Assembly (NCBI GenBank): GCA_002794705.1
Contig: PGTK01000012.1
Coordinates: 1-46,584 of the forward strand
Direction of reading: 5' to 3'
DNA: 46,584 bases
Source of the DNA: Candidatus Thermofonsia Clade 1 bacterium
GTDB lineage: Bacteria; Chloroflexota; Anaerolineae; Aggregatilineales; UBA2796
Shown here: in pieces, positions 7,718 to 15,144 of the stretch
How the letters are laid out: each line of letters opens with the position of its first letter
Numbering within the stretch: the stretch's first letter is position 1
Notes under the pieces: generated by a model
What the model saw: only the letters and a program-made list of their open reading frames with translations
What the model was told of the DNA's origin: nothing
The model's database searches: none
Program-made: the position numbers and the translations under genes

Positions 7718-9035
7718 TCGGCAGCTCGGCAAAAGCGGCAAACAAGGCTAGGGACTCAACAAAATCGCCGTAGGCAAGCGTGAAATGATGGTCTAAGCCC
7801 TCTTGCAAAATGACCTGCAGGGCATGTTCAGCGCCCGAATCGGGCTGAAAGACGCCGCTCGTGCCGCTGAACTGCATTGGCGCGCTGAGCATCTCGCCCG
7901 CCCCGATCACTAAGCGATAGCCGTTCGAATCGCCTGCCTGCGTCAAGCGCGCTATTGTGACTCGTCCCGCCTTCAGCGGAAATTCCATCAGCAAGGGACG
8001 CTGCCGATTGCTGTGCAGCGCGCCACGCGGCGCAAAACTCGGATCGCACATGCTCAGCGGCGCCAAGCCGCAATGCCAGAAGGTCAGCGTGTTTTTCTCG
8101 CGGTCAGCTGCGACCATATCCGCGCCGAAGGTCGCTGTAGCGCCCACGCCTTGCAAGAGCAAGCCCGTCAAGACGCCATGCACGTCCGCCTCACAGGTGG
8201 CAGGCACGCCCGCCTCGCACAGCAGCGAAGAAGAGGCGCACACGGCACAATCGCGCTTGAGGAAGGTCTCAGGCCAGCAGCGCACAGCGATGCCGTGCAA
8301 CTCCTCCGCCGCGACCTGATCGCGCATCGCCTCGTAAAAACTCAGCGTGCCGTCTACTTGCGCCCTGTTCAGTTCGCCTAAATTGCTCAGTTTTGTAGCC
8401 AGATCGGCGTAGCGGGCTGCGACGCGCTCCGCAGGCACGCGATCCGCCGCTGCGAAGGCTGAATCGAGCGCGTAGGGCTGCACACGGACGCCAAAATGCG
8501 CCTGTAACGACTCAGCGTCATAGGCGCACGGCTCAAAGCCGACAGGATGATCGCCGATCACGCCGATTTTGGCGCTGCGCAACAGACTCAGAGCATTCGC
8601 AGCGGCGGCGGCATGGTTGATCAGGCGGATCGCCTCAGGCGAATCGGGCGCGGCATAGCAGAACGTATAGGGCAAGCCACGCCGCTTCAGCGCAAAAGCG
8701 GCAAGATTGATCCCGCAGAGCGAATTCAGGCGCAACCTACCGCCAGTGGCAGGCTCTGGCACTGCCCAGAGCAGGAGCGGCACGCGCAGTGCCTCCGCGA
8801 TAGCGATAATTGCGCTTGAATCGGCGAAAGTGGCTTGGAAGATCACGGCGAGGCTGATCGGCGCCTCGCGCAGCCGCGCAAGGGCGCGCTCTAACGACTC
8901 AGCATCGGTGATGATCGGCTCGATCACGATCAGATCGGGGAAAGTGGCGCGCAGCGTTTGGAGAGCGCGATCAGTTTGAGCTTGGGCGAACGCCATATCG
9001 AAGGTGGTGCGTCCGAGCGGCACAAAAGCGAGCAT
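7704..9035 (-). CDS. L-fucose/L-arabinose isomerase-family protein
   Basis: The 443-residue protein matches the sugar isomerase fold of FucI/AraA-like proteins. It has an N-terminal Rossmann-like part (AMLAFVPLGRTTFDMAFA, IEPIITDAESL), SLCGINLAAFALKRRGLPY, a middle block KIGVIGDHPVGFEPC, and CWPETF with CASSSLLCEAGVPATCEADVHG, where the Glu and Asp are candidate metal ligands. The C-terminal beta domain has TFWHCGLAPLSMC and the closing GLDHHFTLAYGDF. The usual substrate would be a ketose/aldose such as fucose, but this subfamily is poorly characterised and the true sugar cannot be read from sequence. The ATG at 9035 has AGGAG five bases upstream; the longer frame to 9101 lacks support. It converges on and overlaps the glycosyltransferase by 14 bases. 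Confidence 0.85.
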   Translation of the reverse strand: MLAFVPLGRTTFDMAFAQAQTDRALQTLRATFPDLIVIEPIITDAESLERALARLREAPISLAVIFQATFADSSAIIAIAEALRVPLLLWAVPEPATGGRLRLNSLCGINLAAFALKRRGLPYTFCYAAPDSPEAIRLINHAAAAANALSLLRSAKIGVIGDHPVGFEPCAYDAESLQAHFGVRVQPYALDSAFAAADRVPAERVAARYADLATKLSNLGELNRAQVDGTLSFYEAMRDQVAAEELHGIAVRCWPETFLKRDCAVCASSSLLCEAGVPATCEADVHGVLTGLLLQGVGATATFGADMVAADREKNTLTFWHCGLAPLSMCDPSFAPRGALHSNRQRPLLMEFPLKAGRVTIARLTQAGDSNGYRLVIGAGEMLSAPMQFSGTSGVFQPDSGAEHALQVILQEGLDHHFTLAYGDFVESLALFAAFAELPIIRL

Positions 9036-9145
9036 GGCGACTCCTGAGTGGCAGATTAGGCAATCGCCGATCAGCATAGCCCGCTTTATGCCGCACAGCA
9101 AGCCGATTCTTCATCGAATCTTGGCTGAGCCTTAACAGACTGGTC

Positions 9146-9174
9146 TTTACAAGCGCTAGGCAGCATGGTATAAC
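9146..9174 (+). promoter_or_regulatory. Strong sigma-70-type promoter of the candidate ncRNA
   Basis: TTTACA at 9146-9151 and TATAAC at 9169-9174 are 17 bases apart. The predicted start is 9181 or 9182, which is exactly the first base of a long closing helix. No open reading frame of family character follows on the plus strand, so the promoter points to a non-coding transcript. Confidence 0.75.
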
Positions 9175-9180
9175 GTTTAA

Positions 9181-9394
9181 CGTGCCTGCTGTGTGCGTGA
9201 TGTCGCACCCAACGTTTTGAGCCAACACCCATCCGAAGGGCATTCGCATCCAGCTGCAGCGCGGTAGACGTGCGTCAAGGCGTGAGAGCTGGCGAGATGA
9301 CCCACCTGCGAAAGCAGGTTCAAAACTTGCGGTCACACGGCATAGCGGGTACTTTCGAAAGCAAACAGGCGAGCTGAGCTCGCCTGTTGCTGTT
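9181..9394 (+). ncRNA. Candidate structured RNA, 6S-like rod (about 170-215 nt)
   Basis: The RNA starts at a promoter and ends at a terminator hairpin. Bases 9182-9194 pair with 9340-9352 (13 continuous pairs including G-U). After an internal open region, 9214-9223 (GUUUUGAGCC) pairs with 9317-9326 (10 pairs). Further in, CAUC plus CAGCU pair with AGCUG plus GAUG, and 9305-9318 forms CCUGC-GAAA-GCAGG. The result is a single long rod with an asymmetric bubble between the closing and second helix, as in 6S RNA, which binds RNA polymerase by mimicking an open promoter. The size also fits. I cannot match it to a 6S consensus; it lacks SRP, tmRNA and RNase P signatures. It sits between two minus-strand genes and is convergent with hisD. 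Confidence 0.55.
9364..9388. terminator. Bidirectional terminator between hisD-like gene and ncRNA
   Basis: A perfect 11-bp stem AACAGGCGAGC/GCTCGCCTGTT has a TGA loop. On the plus strand it is followed by GCTGTTTC, on the minus by TGCTTTC. It lies 6 bases after the hisD-like stop codon, so it probably ends both the minus-strand gene and the plus-strand RNA. Confidence 0.75.
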
Positions 9395-10708
9395 TCACAT
9401 GCCCCAGAAAGCGCGCCGTTTGCGCAACGCCATAGCGTGGGCTGGGAAATCTTCGTAGTTGGCAAGGCGGACGGTTGTCTCGTACAGGCGCTCGAAGCCC
9501 TCGCGGTTGCAATAGCCAATTCCGCTGCGCTTGAGGAAGTCCCAGACGCTGACCGATGAAAACGAGCGCCCGAAGCCGCCCGTCGGCAGAATGGCGTTCA
9601 GACCGAGCGTGTAGTTGCTGGTCGGGATCGGCGTGTAGCCGCCCAAGAGGATTTCGCCTGCGTTTTGAATGCGGTTGAGCGTGCTGAACGGGTCGGCGGT
9701 CAGCACCTCAAGATGCTCCGGCGCGTAGTCGTTCACAAAGGCAATGGATTCCTCAAGGCTGCGCGTGAGCAGAATGCCGCCATAGCCGCTCAGCACGCTC
9801 TCTACGAACTTGCGCCGCCATTCGGGCAGCTCCGCGATGTACTCAGGCAGGAAGCGCAGCACTTCGTCTGCCACCTCGCGGCTGTGCGTGACGAGGAGCG
9901 CAGCTGAATCAGCGCCGTGTTCTGCCTCCACTAACAGATCGAGCGCAGCAAGGCGCGGATCGGCTGTTTCATCGCACAGGATGATCGACTCGCTCGGTCC
10001 AGCCGGCAAGCCGACATCCACCACGCCGTAGAGCAGCCGCTTTGCCGCCGAGACGTAGCTGCTGCCCGGTCCGACAATCTTGCTGACTCGCGGCAAAGTC
10101 TGTGTGCCGAAGGCTAAGCCCGCCACTGCTGCCATGCCGCCGACGGCATAGACCTCGCGCACGCCCGCGATATCCGCTGCTACTAGCGCAGCGGGATCGG
10201 CTTTGCCCTGCGAATTGGGCGGCGTGACCACCACAACACGCGGCACTCCCGCAACTTTGGCAGGGACGGTCAGCATGAGCATGACGGAGGGGAAGGCGCC
10301 TTTGCCGCGTGGCACATATAAGCCCGCGCTGGCAATCGGCGTGATTTTTTCGCCTGCCATCACGCCTTGCTCTACCTCCATGAACCACATCGGCTCTGGC
10401 AGTTGCTCCGCGTGGAAGCGCTGGATGTTGGCGTGCGCATGGCGGATCGCCTCTACCACTTCAGGTCCGACTTCAGCATAGGCGCGCTCAAAATCGGCAT
10501 CGCTTGCACGCAGATCGGCGGCGGTGTAATCTTTGGCGTCAAATTGGCGCACGTATTCAACCAATGCCTCATCGCCACGCGCACGGACAGCCTCGATCAC
10601 TTGCTGTGCCTGTGGCAGGAGCGCTGTGATATCCTGTTCGGCACGGCGCATGATTAATTTCAGCTCATCAGACGGGAGAGTCGCTAGATCGCGTACTTGG
10701 ATCCTCAT
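9395..10708 (-). CDS. hisD: Histidinol dehydrogenase family protein with altered metal ligands
   Basis: The 437-residue protein shows the whole HisD fold: YVPRGKGAFPS, VVTPPN, YAVGGMAAVAGLAFGT, KIVGPGSSYVSAAKR, LPAGPSES, VEAEHGADSAALLVT, APEHLEV, ILPTGG and the end FPAHAMALRKR. The base pair Glu-His of APEH (331-332) and His264 and His424 are kept. Using known E. coli HisD positions, ligand Gln259 is Glu here (261), ligand Asp360 is Asn (365, in SNYTLGL), and His367 of the NHxLPT motif is Ala (372). No other his genes are near. It may be a HisD paralogue on another alcohol, such as the HpsN-type polyol dehydrogenases, rather than the histidine enzyme. The ATG at 10708 is preferred to an upstream GTG at 10738 on family length. 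The symbol denotes family only. Confidence 0.8.
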   Translation of the reverse strand: MRIQVRDLATLPSDELKLIMRRAEQDITALLPQAQQVIEAVRARGDEALVEYVRQFDAKDYTAADLRASDADFERAYAEVGPEVVEAIRHAHANIQRFHAEQLPEPMWFMEVEQGVMAGEKITPIASAGLYVPRGKGAFPSVMLMLTVPAKVAGVPRVVVVTPPNSQGKADPAALVAADIAGVREVYAVGGMAAVAGLAFGTQTLPRVSKIVGPGSSYVSAAKRLLYGVVDVGLPAGPSESIILCDETADPRLAALDLLVEAEHGADSAALLVTHSREVADEVLRFLPEYIAELPEWRRKFVESVLSGYGGILLTRSLEESIAFVNDYAPEHLEVLTADPFSTLNRIQNAGEILLGGYTPIPTSNYTLGLNAILPTGGFGRSFSSVSVWDFLKRSGIGYCNREGFERLYETTVRLANYEDFPAHAMALRKRRAFWGM

Positions 10709-10751
10709 CGTAGCACTGCCCTTTGTGGGAAAACGCACAATCTATGGCGCG

Positions 10752-10780
10752 ATCTTAGCACTCACGCCCTACCTAGACAA
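10752..10780 (-). promoter_or_regulatory. Sigma-70-type promoter for the hisD-like gene
   Basis: Read on the minus strand, TTGTCT (10780-10775) and TAAGAT (10757-10752) are separated by 17 bases. The predicted start near 10745 leaves a leader of about 37 bases before the ATG at 10708. Confidence 0.6.
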
Positions 10781-10868
10781 ATAACGTCTCTCAATTGTAT
10801 ATCAGGCGCTTTTGGCGGCTTTGGCTTATCTGAAAAGTGCTTTCTCGCCTTGGCAACACGAGACTCTC

Positions 10869-10912
10869 CGCCTTGAAATTCTCAAGGCGTCTTAATCATC
10901 TTGTGCTATAAC
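10869..10912 (+). promoter_or_regulatory. Operator-like dyad and extended -10 before the HlyD/MacB operon
   Basis: CGCCTTGA (10869-10876) and TCAAGGCG (10882-10889) form a perfect 8-bp inverted repeat with an AATTC centre. An extended -10, TGC-TATAAC, follows at 10904-10912. The right arm falls where the -35 would lie, and the -35 itself is poor. This arrangement suits repression or activator-dependent transcription of the transporter operon at 10967-17553. Confidence 0.5.
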
Positions 10913-10966
10913 CTGTATAAGACTAGACAAGCATATCTGAGATGCCAGACGGAGTCGCACACGCTC

Positions 10967-12406
10967 ATGAAACGTTGGTTACGTACGCTGTTGATTGTGT
11001 TACCCCTCGCCTGCCTTGTGTTGTGCAGCGCAACTGTGCTCGTCATTTTGCCGCAGCTGCGCGAGGCACGCGCCGCCGACCTGCGTGCCGCTAGCACAGC
11101 TGTTGTGGAGCGCCGCAGCCTTGATGACCTCTTGATCGCCTCTGGCGCCTTGCGCCCGGAGCGCTTTGTCAATTTGGCGTTTGAGGTGAGCGGCACTGTG
11201 CGCGAGGTTAACGTCCGTGCAGGCGATTCTGTGCGTGCAGGCGACGTGCTGGCTGCGCTCGATACAACGCAATTGGAGCTGCAGCTGGAGCAGGCGCGCC
11301 AGGCTTTGATCATTCAAGAGGCGAATTACGCGAACGTCATGAAGCCTGCCAGCGAACGCGAGATCGCACAGGCGCGTGCTGCGCTCGCTCAGGCAGAGGC
11401 GAACTTGGTCAGTGCGCAAGCTGCTTTTGATAATCAGCAGAACGTAATCACGCAGAGTTGTGCGAACGTCGCTGCGGCGGAGAGCAACCTCAAAGTGGCG
11501 CAGGACGCCTATGATCGCTATGTGGCAGAGGGCTACCAGTTTGATATGGACTTCCGCCCTGATATGGACTCGCCGCAGGGCAAGGCGCTTAAGCAGGCAC
11601 GCGATCAGCGCGATGCAGCCCTAGCCAACTGCAATGCGGCGCGGCGCGCTCAGAGCAGCGATGCAGCCCTTCGTGCGGCTGAGGCGCAGGTGGCTCAGGC
11701 GAAGGCGGCTCTCGACGCTTTACTGCAAGGCGCGACCAAAGAGCAGCGCGATATCGCAGCGGCACAACTGGAGCAGGCGCGCCTGAATCTAGCGCAGGCT
11801 GAGCGCAACTTGAGCAAGGCGAAGCTCACTGCGCCTGTGGATGGCATCATCAGCGCCGTCAATATCAGCGTTGGGCAGACCATCGGCTTGGGCGGACAGC
11901 CTGCCTTTGTCCTAGCCGATACTAGCGCGCTTTATATTGAGATCAGTGTGGATGAAGTGGACATTGCGCGGGTACAAGTGGGACAGCAAGCGCGCTTTAC
12001 TTTGCTTGGCGTGAGCAGTGACGCGCCTTTCAAGGGGACAGTTGAGCGCAAGAACATAGTCGGCGATGTATCGCAGGGCGTGGTGACCTACGGCGTGCGC
12101 GTGAAGGTGACTGATCGCGTACCGCAGCTTTTGGGCATGACGGCGGATGTTGAGATCGTGCTTGCCACGCGCAAAGACGTGCTGACCGTGCCAACACGCG
12201 CTATCCGCCGCGATCCGAACGGGCGACAATTCGTTTTAGTGCAGCGCTCTGAGGGCGCTCCGCTTGAGATCAACGTCCAGAGCGGACTCTCTGTGGGGGA
12301 GCTGACGGAGGTCAGCGGTGAGGGCTTGCGCGAGGGGCAAGTGGTGCTGATCAGCGGGAATGGCACATCGCGTAGCAACGGCGGCTTTTTTGGCGGCAGA
12401 CGTTAA
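10967..12406 (+). CDS. HlyD/MacA-family periplasmic adaptor subunit
   Basis: The 479-residue adaptor has an N-terminal membrane anchor (WLRTLLIVLPLACLVLCS), a first lipoyl half (VSGTVREVNVRAGDSVRAGDVLAALD), and a long alpha-helical hairpin rich in Ala, Gln and Glu (about 110-290). A second lipoyl half (LTAPVDGIISAVNISVGQTIG) and beta-barrel domains (EISVDEVDIARVQVGQ) follow. Such adaptors link an inner-membrane pump to the outside. Here it precedes a MacB-like ATPase and permease in the same operon, so it is the MacA counterpart. The hairpin holds two Cys residues (in ITQSCANV and LANCNAA) that could form a disulphide. The ATG at 10967 starts directly at the basic anchor; the longer frame to 10901 would begin inside the -10 element. 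Confidence 0.92.
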   Translation: MKRWLRTLLIVLPLACLVLCSATVLVILPQLREARAADLRAASTAVVERRSLDDLLIASGALRPERFVNLAFEVSGTVREVNVRAGDSVRAGDVLAALDTTQLELQLEQARQALIIQEANYANVMKPASEREIAQARAALAQAEANLVSAQAAFDNQQNVITQSCANVAAAESNLKVAQDAYDRYVAEGYQFDMDFRPDMDSPQGKALKQARDQRDAALANCNAARRAQSSDAALRAAEAQVAQAKAALDALLQGATKEQRDIAAAQLEQARLNLAQAERNLSKAKLTAPVDGIISAVNISVGQTIGLGGQPAFVLADTSALYIEISVDEVDIARVQVGQQARFTLLGVSSDAPFKGTVERKNIVGDVSQGVVTYGVRVKVTDRVPQLLGMTADVEIVLATRKDVLTVPTRAIRRDPNGRQFVLVQRSEGAPLEINVQSGLSVGELTEVSGEGLREGQVVLISGNGTSRSNGGFFGGRR

Positions 12407-12435
12407 CGTTATATGAGCGTGAGAGGCTCAGGCTG

Positions 12436-13116
12436 ATGGAACAAGTGACGCGGGCGCCCGTCCGAGCGCCTGAGCAGAAGCCGACTAACGGCGCGGGCGC
12501 CTCAGCCGCCTTGTCAGGGACTGTGGTGTATAGCGCGCCGCCTCGCCGAAGGCGTTGGCTCAGTTTGAGTCTGGGCGCACTTGCTGCGCTAGGAATCTTT
12601 TTGTGCGGCGCTTTGATGGGCTATACGCAAGGCCCGCCTTTGGCGACTTTGATCGCCTCTGGGCAGAGTTTTGTGCAAGTGGGCGCTGAATTTCAAGCCT
12701 GTTTCATCGCCGCCAGCAATGATCGGAGCGTGCGCAGCTTTTTCTCTGCCTTTGCGCGCAACCTGCCGACGCGCACGCCCGGTCCGGCGCCCACGCTCGA
12801 TCCGACCTTGCTGCGCGTGGTGAAGGGCAGTTTGGTCTCATTAACACAGCGCGAAGTGATCGTTCAGACTGCCTCTGGAGGGCGTGAGCGCTTTCCGCTT
12901 GTGCCATTGGCGCAAGTGGTTGCGCCTAGCGGCGTGAAGTTGAGCCAGCAGGGCGTCTTGGCGGGCGATTCGATCAATATTTTGGCGATTCGGCTGAGCG
13001 CGCTAGGCGGCTTTGGCGCGCTGATCGGCGCGGCGGGCGCAGGCGGCACGCCGCAGCCCGTCTCGGAGAATGATTACGCCGCTTTTTGTGTCATCGTTGA
13101 TGTAAATCCGAAGTGA
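12436..13116 (+). CDS. Hypothetical membrane-anchored protein of the MacAB-like operon
   Basis: The 226-residue protein has a Pro- and Arg-rich cytoplasmic start (about 1-40), one membrane helix (LSLSLGALAALGIFLCGALMG), and an extracytoplasmic part with a PTRTPGPAPT linker. A small beta-rich domain follows (LLRVVKGSLVSLTQREVIVQT, ERFPLVPLAQVV, GDSINILAIRL). The C-terminal domain recalls a small OB-like or DUF5666-like barrel, but I do not recognise the family with certainty. It sits 29 bases after the adaptor and 12 bases before the ATPase, so it is likely an accessory part of this exporter. Confidence 0.7.
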   Translation: MEQVTRAPVRAPEQKPTNGAGASAALSGTVVYSAPPRRRRWLSLSLGALAALGIFLCGALMGYTQGPPLATLIASGQSFVQVGAEFQACFIAASNDRSVRSFFSAFARNLPTRTPGPAPTLDPTLLRVVKGSLVSLTQREVIVQTASGGRERFPLVPLAQVVAPSGVKLSQQGVLAGDSINILAIRLSALGGFGALIGAAGAGGTPQPVSENDYAAFCVIVDVNPK

Positions 13117-13128
13117 GAGCGAGAGCGC

Positions 13129-13878
13129 ATGGGTGAGTTCAACACCATCTATCCTGTCACCAGTCCTGAGCCACAGCGCGATGATCCGCCGATCATCGAG
13201 GCGCGGGACTTAACCAAAGTCTACAAAATGGGCGAGACTGAAGTCCATGCCTTGCGCGGCGTGAGCTTGCGCGTCTGGAAGGGCGAGATGGTCTCAGTGA
13301 TCGGGCAGTCAGGCTCTGGTAAGAGCACCCTGCTTGCCATTCTGGGCGCCCTAGACGTGCCGACTTCCGGCAGCTACAAGCTGGACGGGCGTGAGGTCGC
13401 CTCGCTGAACGACGATCAGCTGGCGGAGATACGCAATCAGCGCATTGGCTTTGTCTTTCAGAAGTTCAATCTGTTGGCACGTAGTACGGCACTGGCAAAT
13501 GTGGCATTGCCCTTAGCCTACGCAGGACTCTCCAACCGTGAGGCAAATCGGCGCGCCACAGAGATGCTCAAGCTGGTCGGACTGGGCGATAGGCTCGATC
13601 ATCGCCCCAATCAGCTCAGCGGCGGTCAGCAGCAGCGCGTCGCCATTGCGCGGGCGCTGGTCAATCAGCCCTCGATCATCCTCGCCGATGAGCCAACCGG
13701 CAACCTCGACTCCGCCACAGGCAAAGAGATCATGGCGCTCTTCCAGAAGCTTCATCAGGAGCACGGCATCACGCTGATCATTGTGACGCACGACCCGAAC
13801 ATTGCAGCGCTATCTGAGCGCATCATCCGCCTGAAAGATGGCTTGATCGAGTGCGCAGAAGAGGTGCAGACGGCATGA
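13129..13878 (+). CDS. MacB/LolD-type ABC transporter ATP-binding protein
   Basis: The 249-residue ATPase carries Walker A GQSGSGKS (59-66), the Q-loop VFQKFNLL, signature LSGGQQQ (163-169), Walker B IILADE (183-188), the D-loop GNLDS and the switch His in IVTHDP. The LDVPTSG and ARSTALANVALPL blocks are typical of the MacB/LolD/FtsE class. These systems use ATP at the cytosolic face to drive mechanical work on periplasmic substrates, not classical transport through the membrane. Its stop overlaps the permease start (ATGA). Confidence 0.95.
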   Translation: MGEFNTIYPVTSPEPQRDDPPIIEARDLTKVYKMGETEVHALRGVSLRVWKGEMVSVIGQSGSGKSTLLAILGALDVPTSGSYKLDGREVASLNDDQLAEIRNQRIGFVFQKFNLLARSTALANVALPLAYAGLSNREANRRATEMLKLVGLGDRLDHRPNQLSGGQQQRVAIARALVNQPSIILADEPTGNLDSATGKEIMALFQKLHQEHGITLIIVTHDPNIAALSERIIRLKDGLIECAEEVQTA

Positions 13879-15128
13879 ATTTCTTCCGCAATTTCGGCAT
13901 TGCCATAGATGCGCTGCTCGCCAACAAGTTGCGCTCCGGGCTGACCATGCTGGGCATTATCATCGGCGTCGCCTCGGTGGTGGCGCTACTTTCGATTGGC
14001 AACGGCGTGCAGCAGAGCATCAACAGCCAGATCACCAGCATTGGCACTAATCTAGTGACCGTTGTGCCGGGGCAAGTGCGCATTAACGCCGGTCCGCCGA
14101 CCAGTCAGGGCATTCGGACGCCGACGCAAATTCGTCCCCTGACCGACGCTGACGCGAATGCGATCCGCGAGCGCGTGCCAGACCTGCTGGGCGTAGCGCC
14201 TGAGCTGACTGTGAACAACGTCACGGTTGCCTATCAGCGGGAGCGCATTTTGATCACGGCGCGCGGCGTCACAGTGGATTACAACCGCGTGCGCAACCTT
14301 GAGATCGCACAGGGACGCTGGTTCGAGGCAGCGGAGGATGAGCGCGCCTCGCGGGTCGCCATTCTTGGCTCAGACGCGGCTGACGCGCTCTTCGGCGGCT
14401 TGAATCCGATTGGGCAGACCATTCGCGTGGGCAACGCACCCTTCACTGTGATCGGCGTGACCGTGCCTGTGGGCGCGGGCTTTGCCGGCAACCCCGATAC
14501 CTCGATTTTTGTGCCGCTCCAGACTGCCTATCGCACTATCTCGAACGCACGCACTGCCAGCGGCGCACGGCGCGTCAGCGTGATTTACATCTCCGCGCTC
14601 AGCAGCGAGGATATCCCGCGGGTGGAGCGCGATGTGACTCAAGTCATGCGCCAGCAGCACGCCATCCGCGAGGGCGCTGAGGATGACTTCACTGTGCTGA
14701 CTCAGCAGCAATTCCTGAGCATTGCAGGCAGTATCACGGGCATTTTGACGCTGTTTCTAGGCGCCATTGCCGGAATCAGCTTGTTGGTGGGCGGCATTGG
14801 CATTATGAACATCATGCTGGTCTCAGTGACGGAGCGCACAAAGGAGATCGGCTTGCGCAAGGCGGTCGGCGCCAAGAAACGCACCATTCTGATGCAATTT
14901 TTGGTCGAGACGGTCACGCTGAGCTTGATCGGCGGGACGTTCGGCATTCTGTTTGGCGTCAGCATAGCGCTCTTGGTGGGCGCAACGGGCGTGATCACCA
15001 CGACGGTCACGCTGGAGTCTATTGTGCTGGCTGTGAGCTTCTCTCTGGCAGTCGGTCTGTTCTTCGGAATCTATCCTGCCAATCGCGCTGCCAGTCTGCA
15101 GCCGATTGAGGCAGTCCGCTATGAGTAG
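13875..15128 (+). CDS. MacB-type ABC transporter permease (FtsX domain)
   Basis: The 417-residue permease begins FFRNFGIAIDALLANKLRS and has the first helix LTMLGIIIGVASVVALLSIG. A periplasmic MacB_PCD domain of about 230 residues (ITSIGTNLVTVVPG ... FTVIGV) follows, then three C-terminal helices of the FtsX domain with GGIGIMNIMLVSVTERTKEIG, the coupling sequence RKAVGAKK, and GIYPANRAASLQPIEA. The length is typical of the split MacB permeases. The ATG at 13875 overlaps the ATPase stop. With the adaptor at 10967 it should form a MacAB-like exporter or mechanotransduction complex. Confidence 0.94.
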   Translation: MNFFRNFGIAIDALLANKLRSGLTMLGIIIGVASVVALLSIGNGVQQSINSQITSIGTNLVTVVPGQVRINAGPPTSQGIRTPTQIRPLTDADANAIRERVPDLLGVAPELTVNNVTVAYQRERILITARGVTVDYNRVRNLEIAQGRWFEAAEDERASRVAILGSDAADALFGGLNPIGQTIRVGNAPFTVIGVTVPVGAGFAGNPDTSIFVPLQTAYRTISNARTASGARRVSVIYISALSSEDIPRVERDVTQVMRQQHAIREGAEDDFTVLTQQQFLSIAGSITGILTLFLGAIAGISLLVGGIGIMNIMLVSVTERTKEIGLRKAVGAKKRTILMQFLVETVTLSLIGGTFGILFGVSIALLVGATGVITTTVTLESIVLAVSFSLAVGLFFGIYPANRAASLQPIEAVRYE

Positions 15129-15144
15129 CATAGGAGTTTCAAGG

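Noticed and set aside
9102..9394. Coding frames across the 9102-9394 gap (for example a 182-codon minus frame reaching into hisD)
   Set aside because: No family motifs, no ribosome site, and the region is better explained by the promoter, rod fold and terminator of an RNA.
9181..9394. SRP RNA, tmRNA or RNase P as identity of the candidate RNA
   Set aside because: None of their signature segments (the GGAAGG-type SRP loop, tRNA-like ends, or the P4 core) is present.
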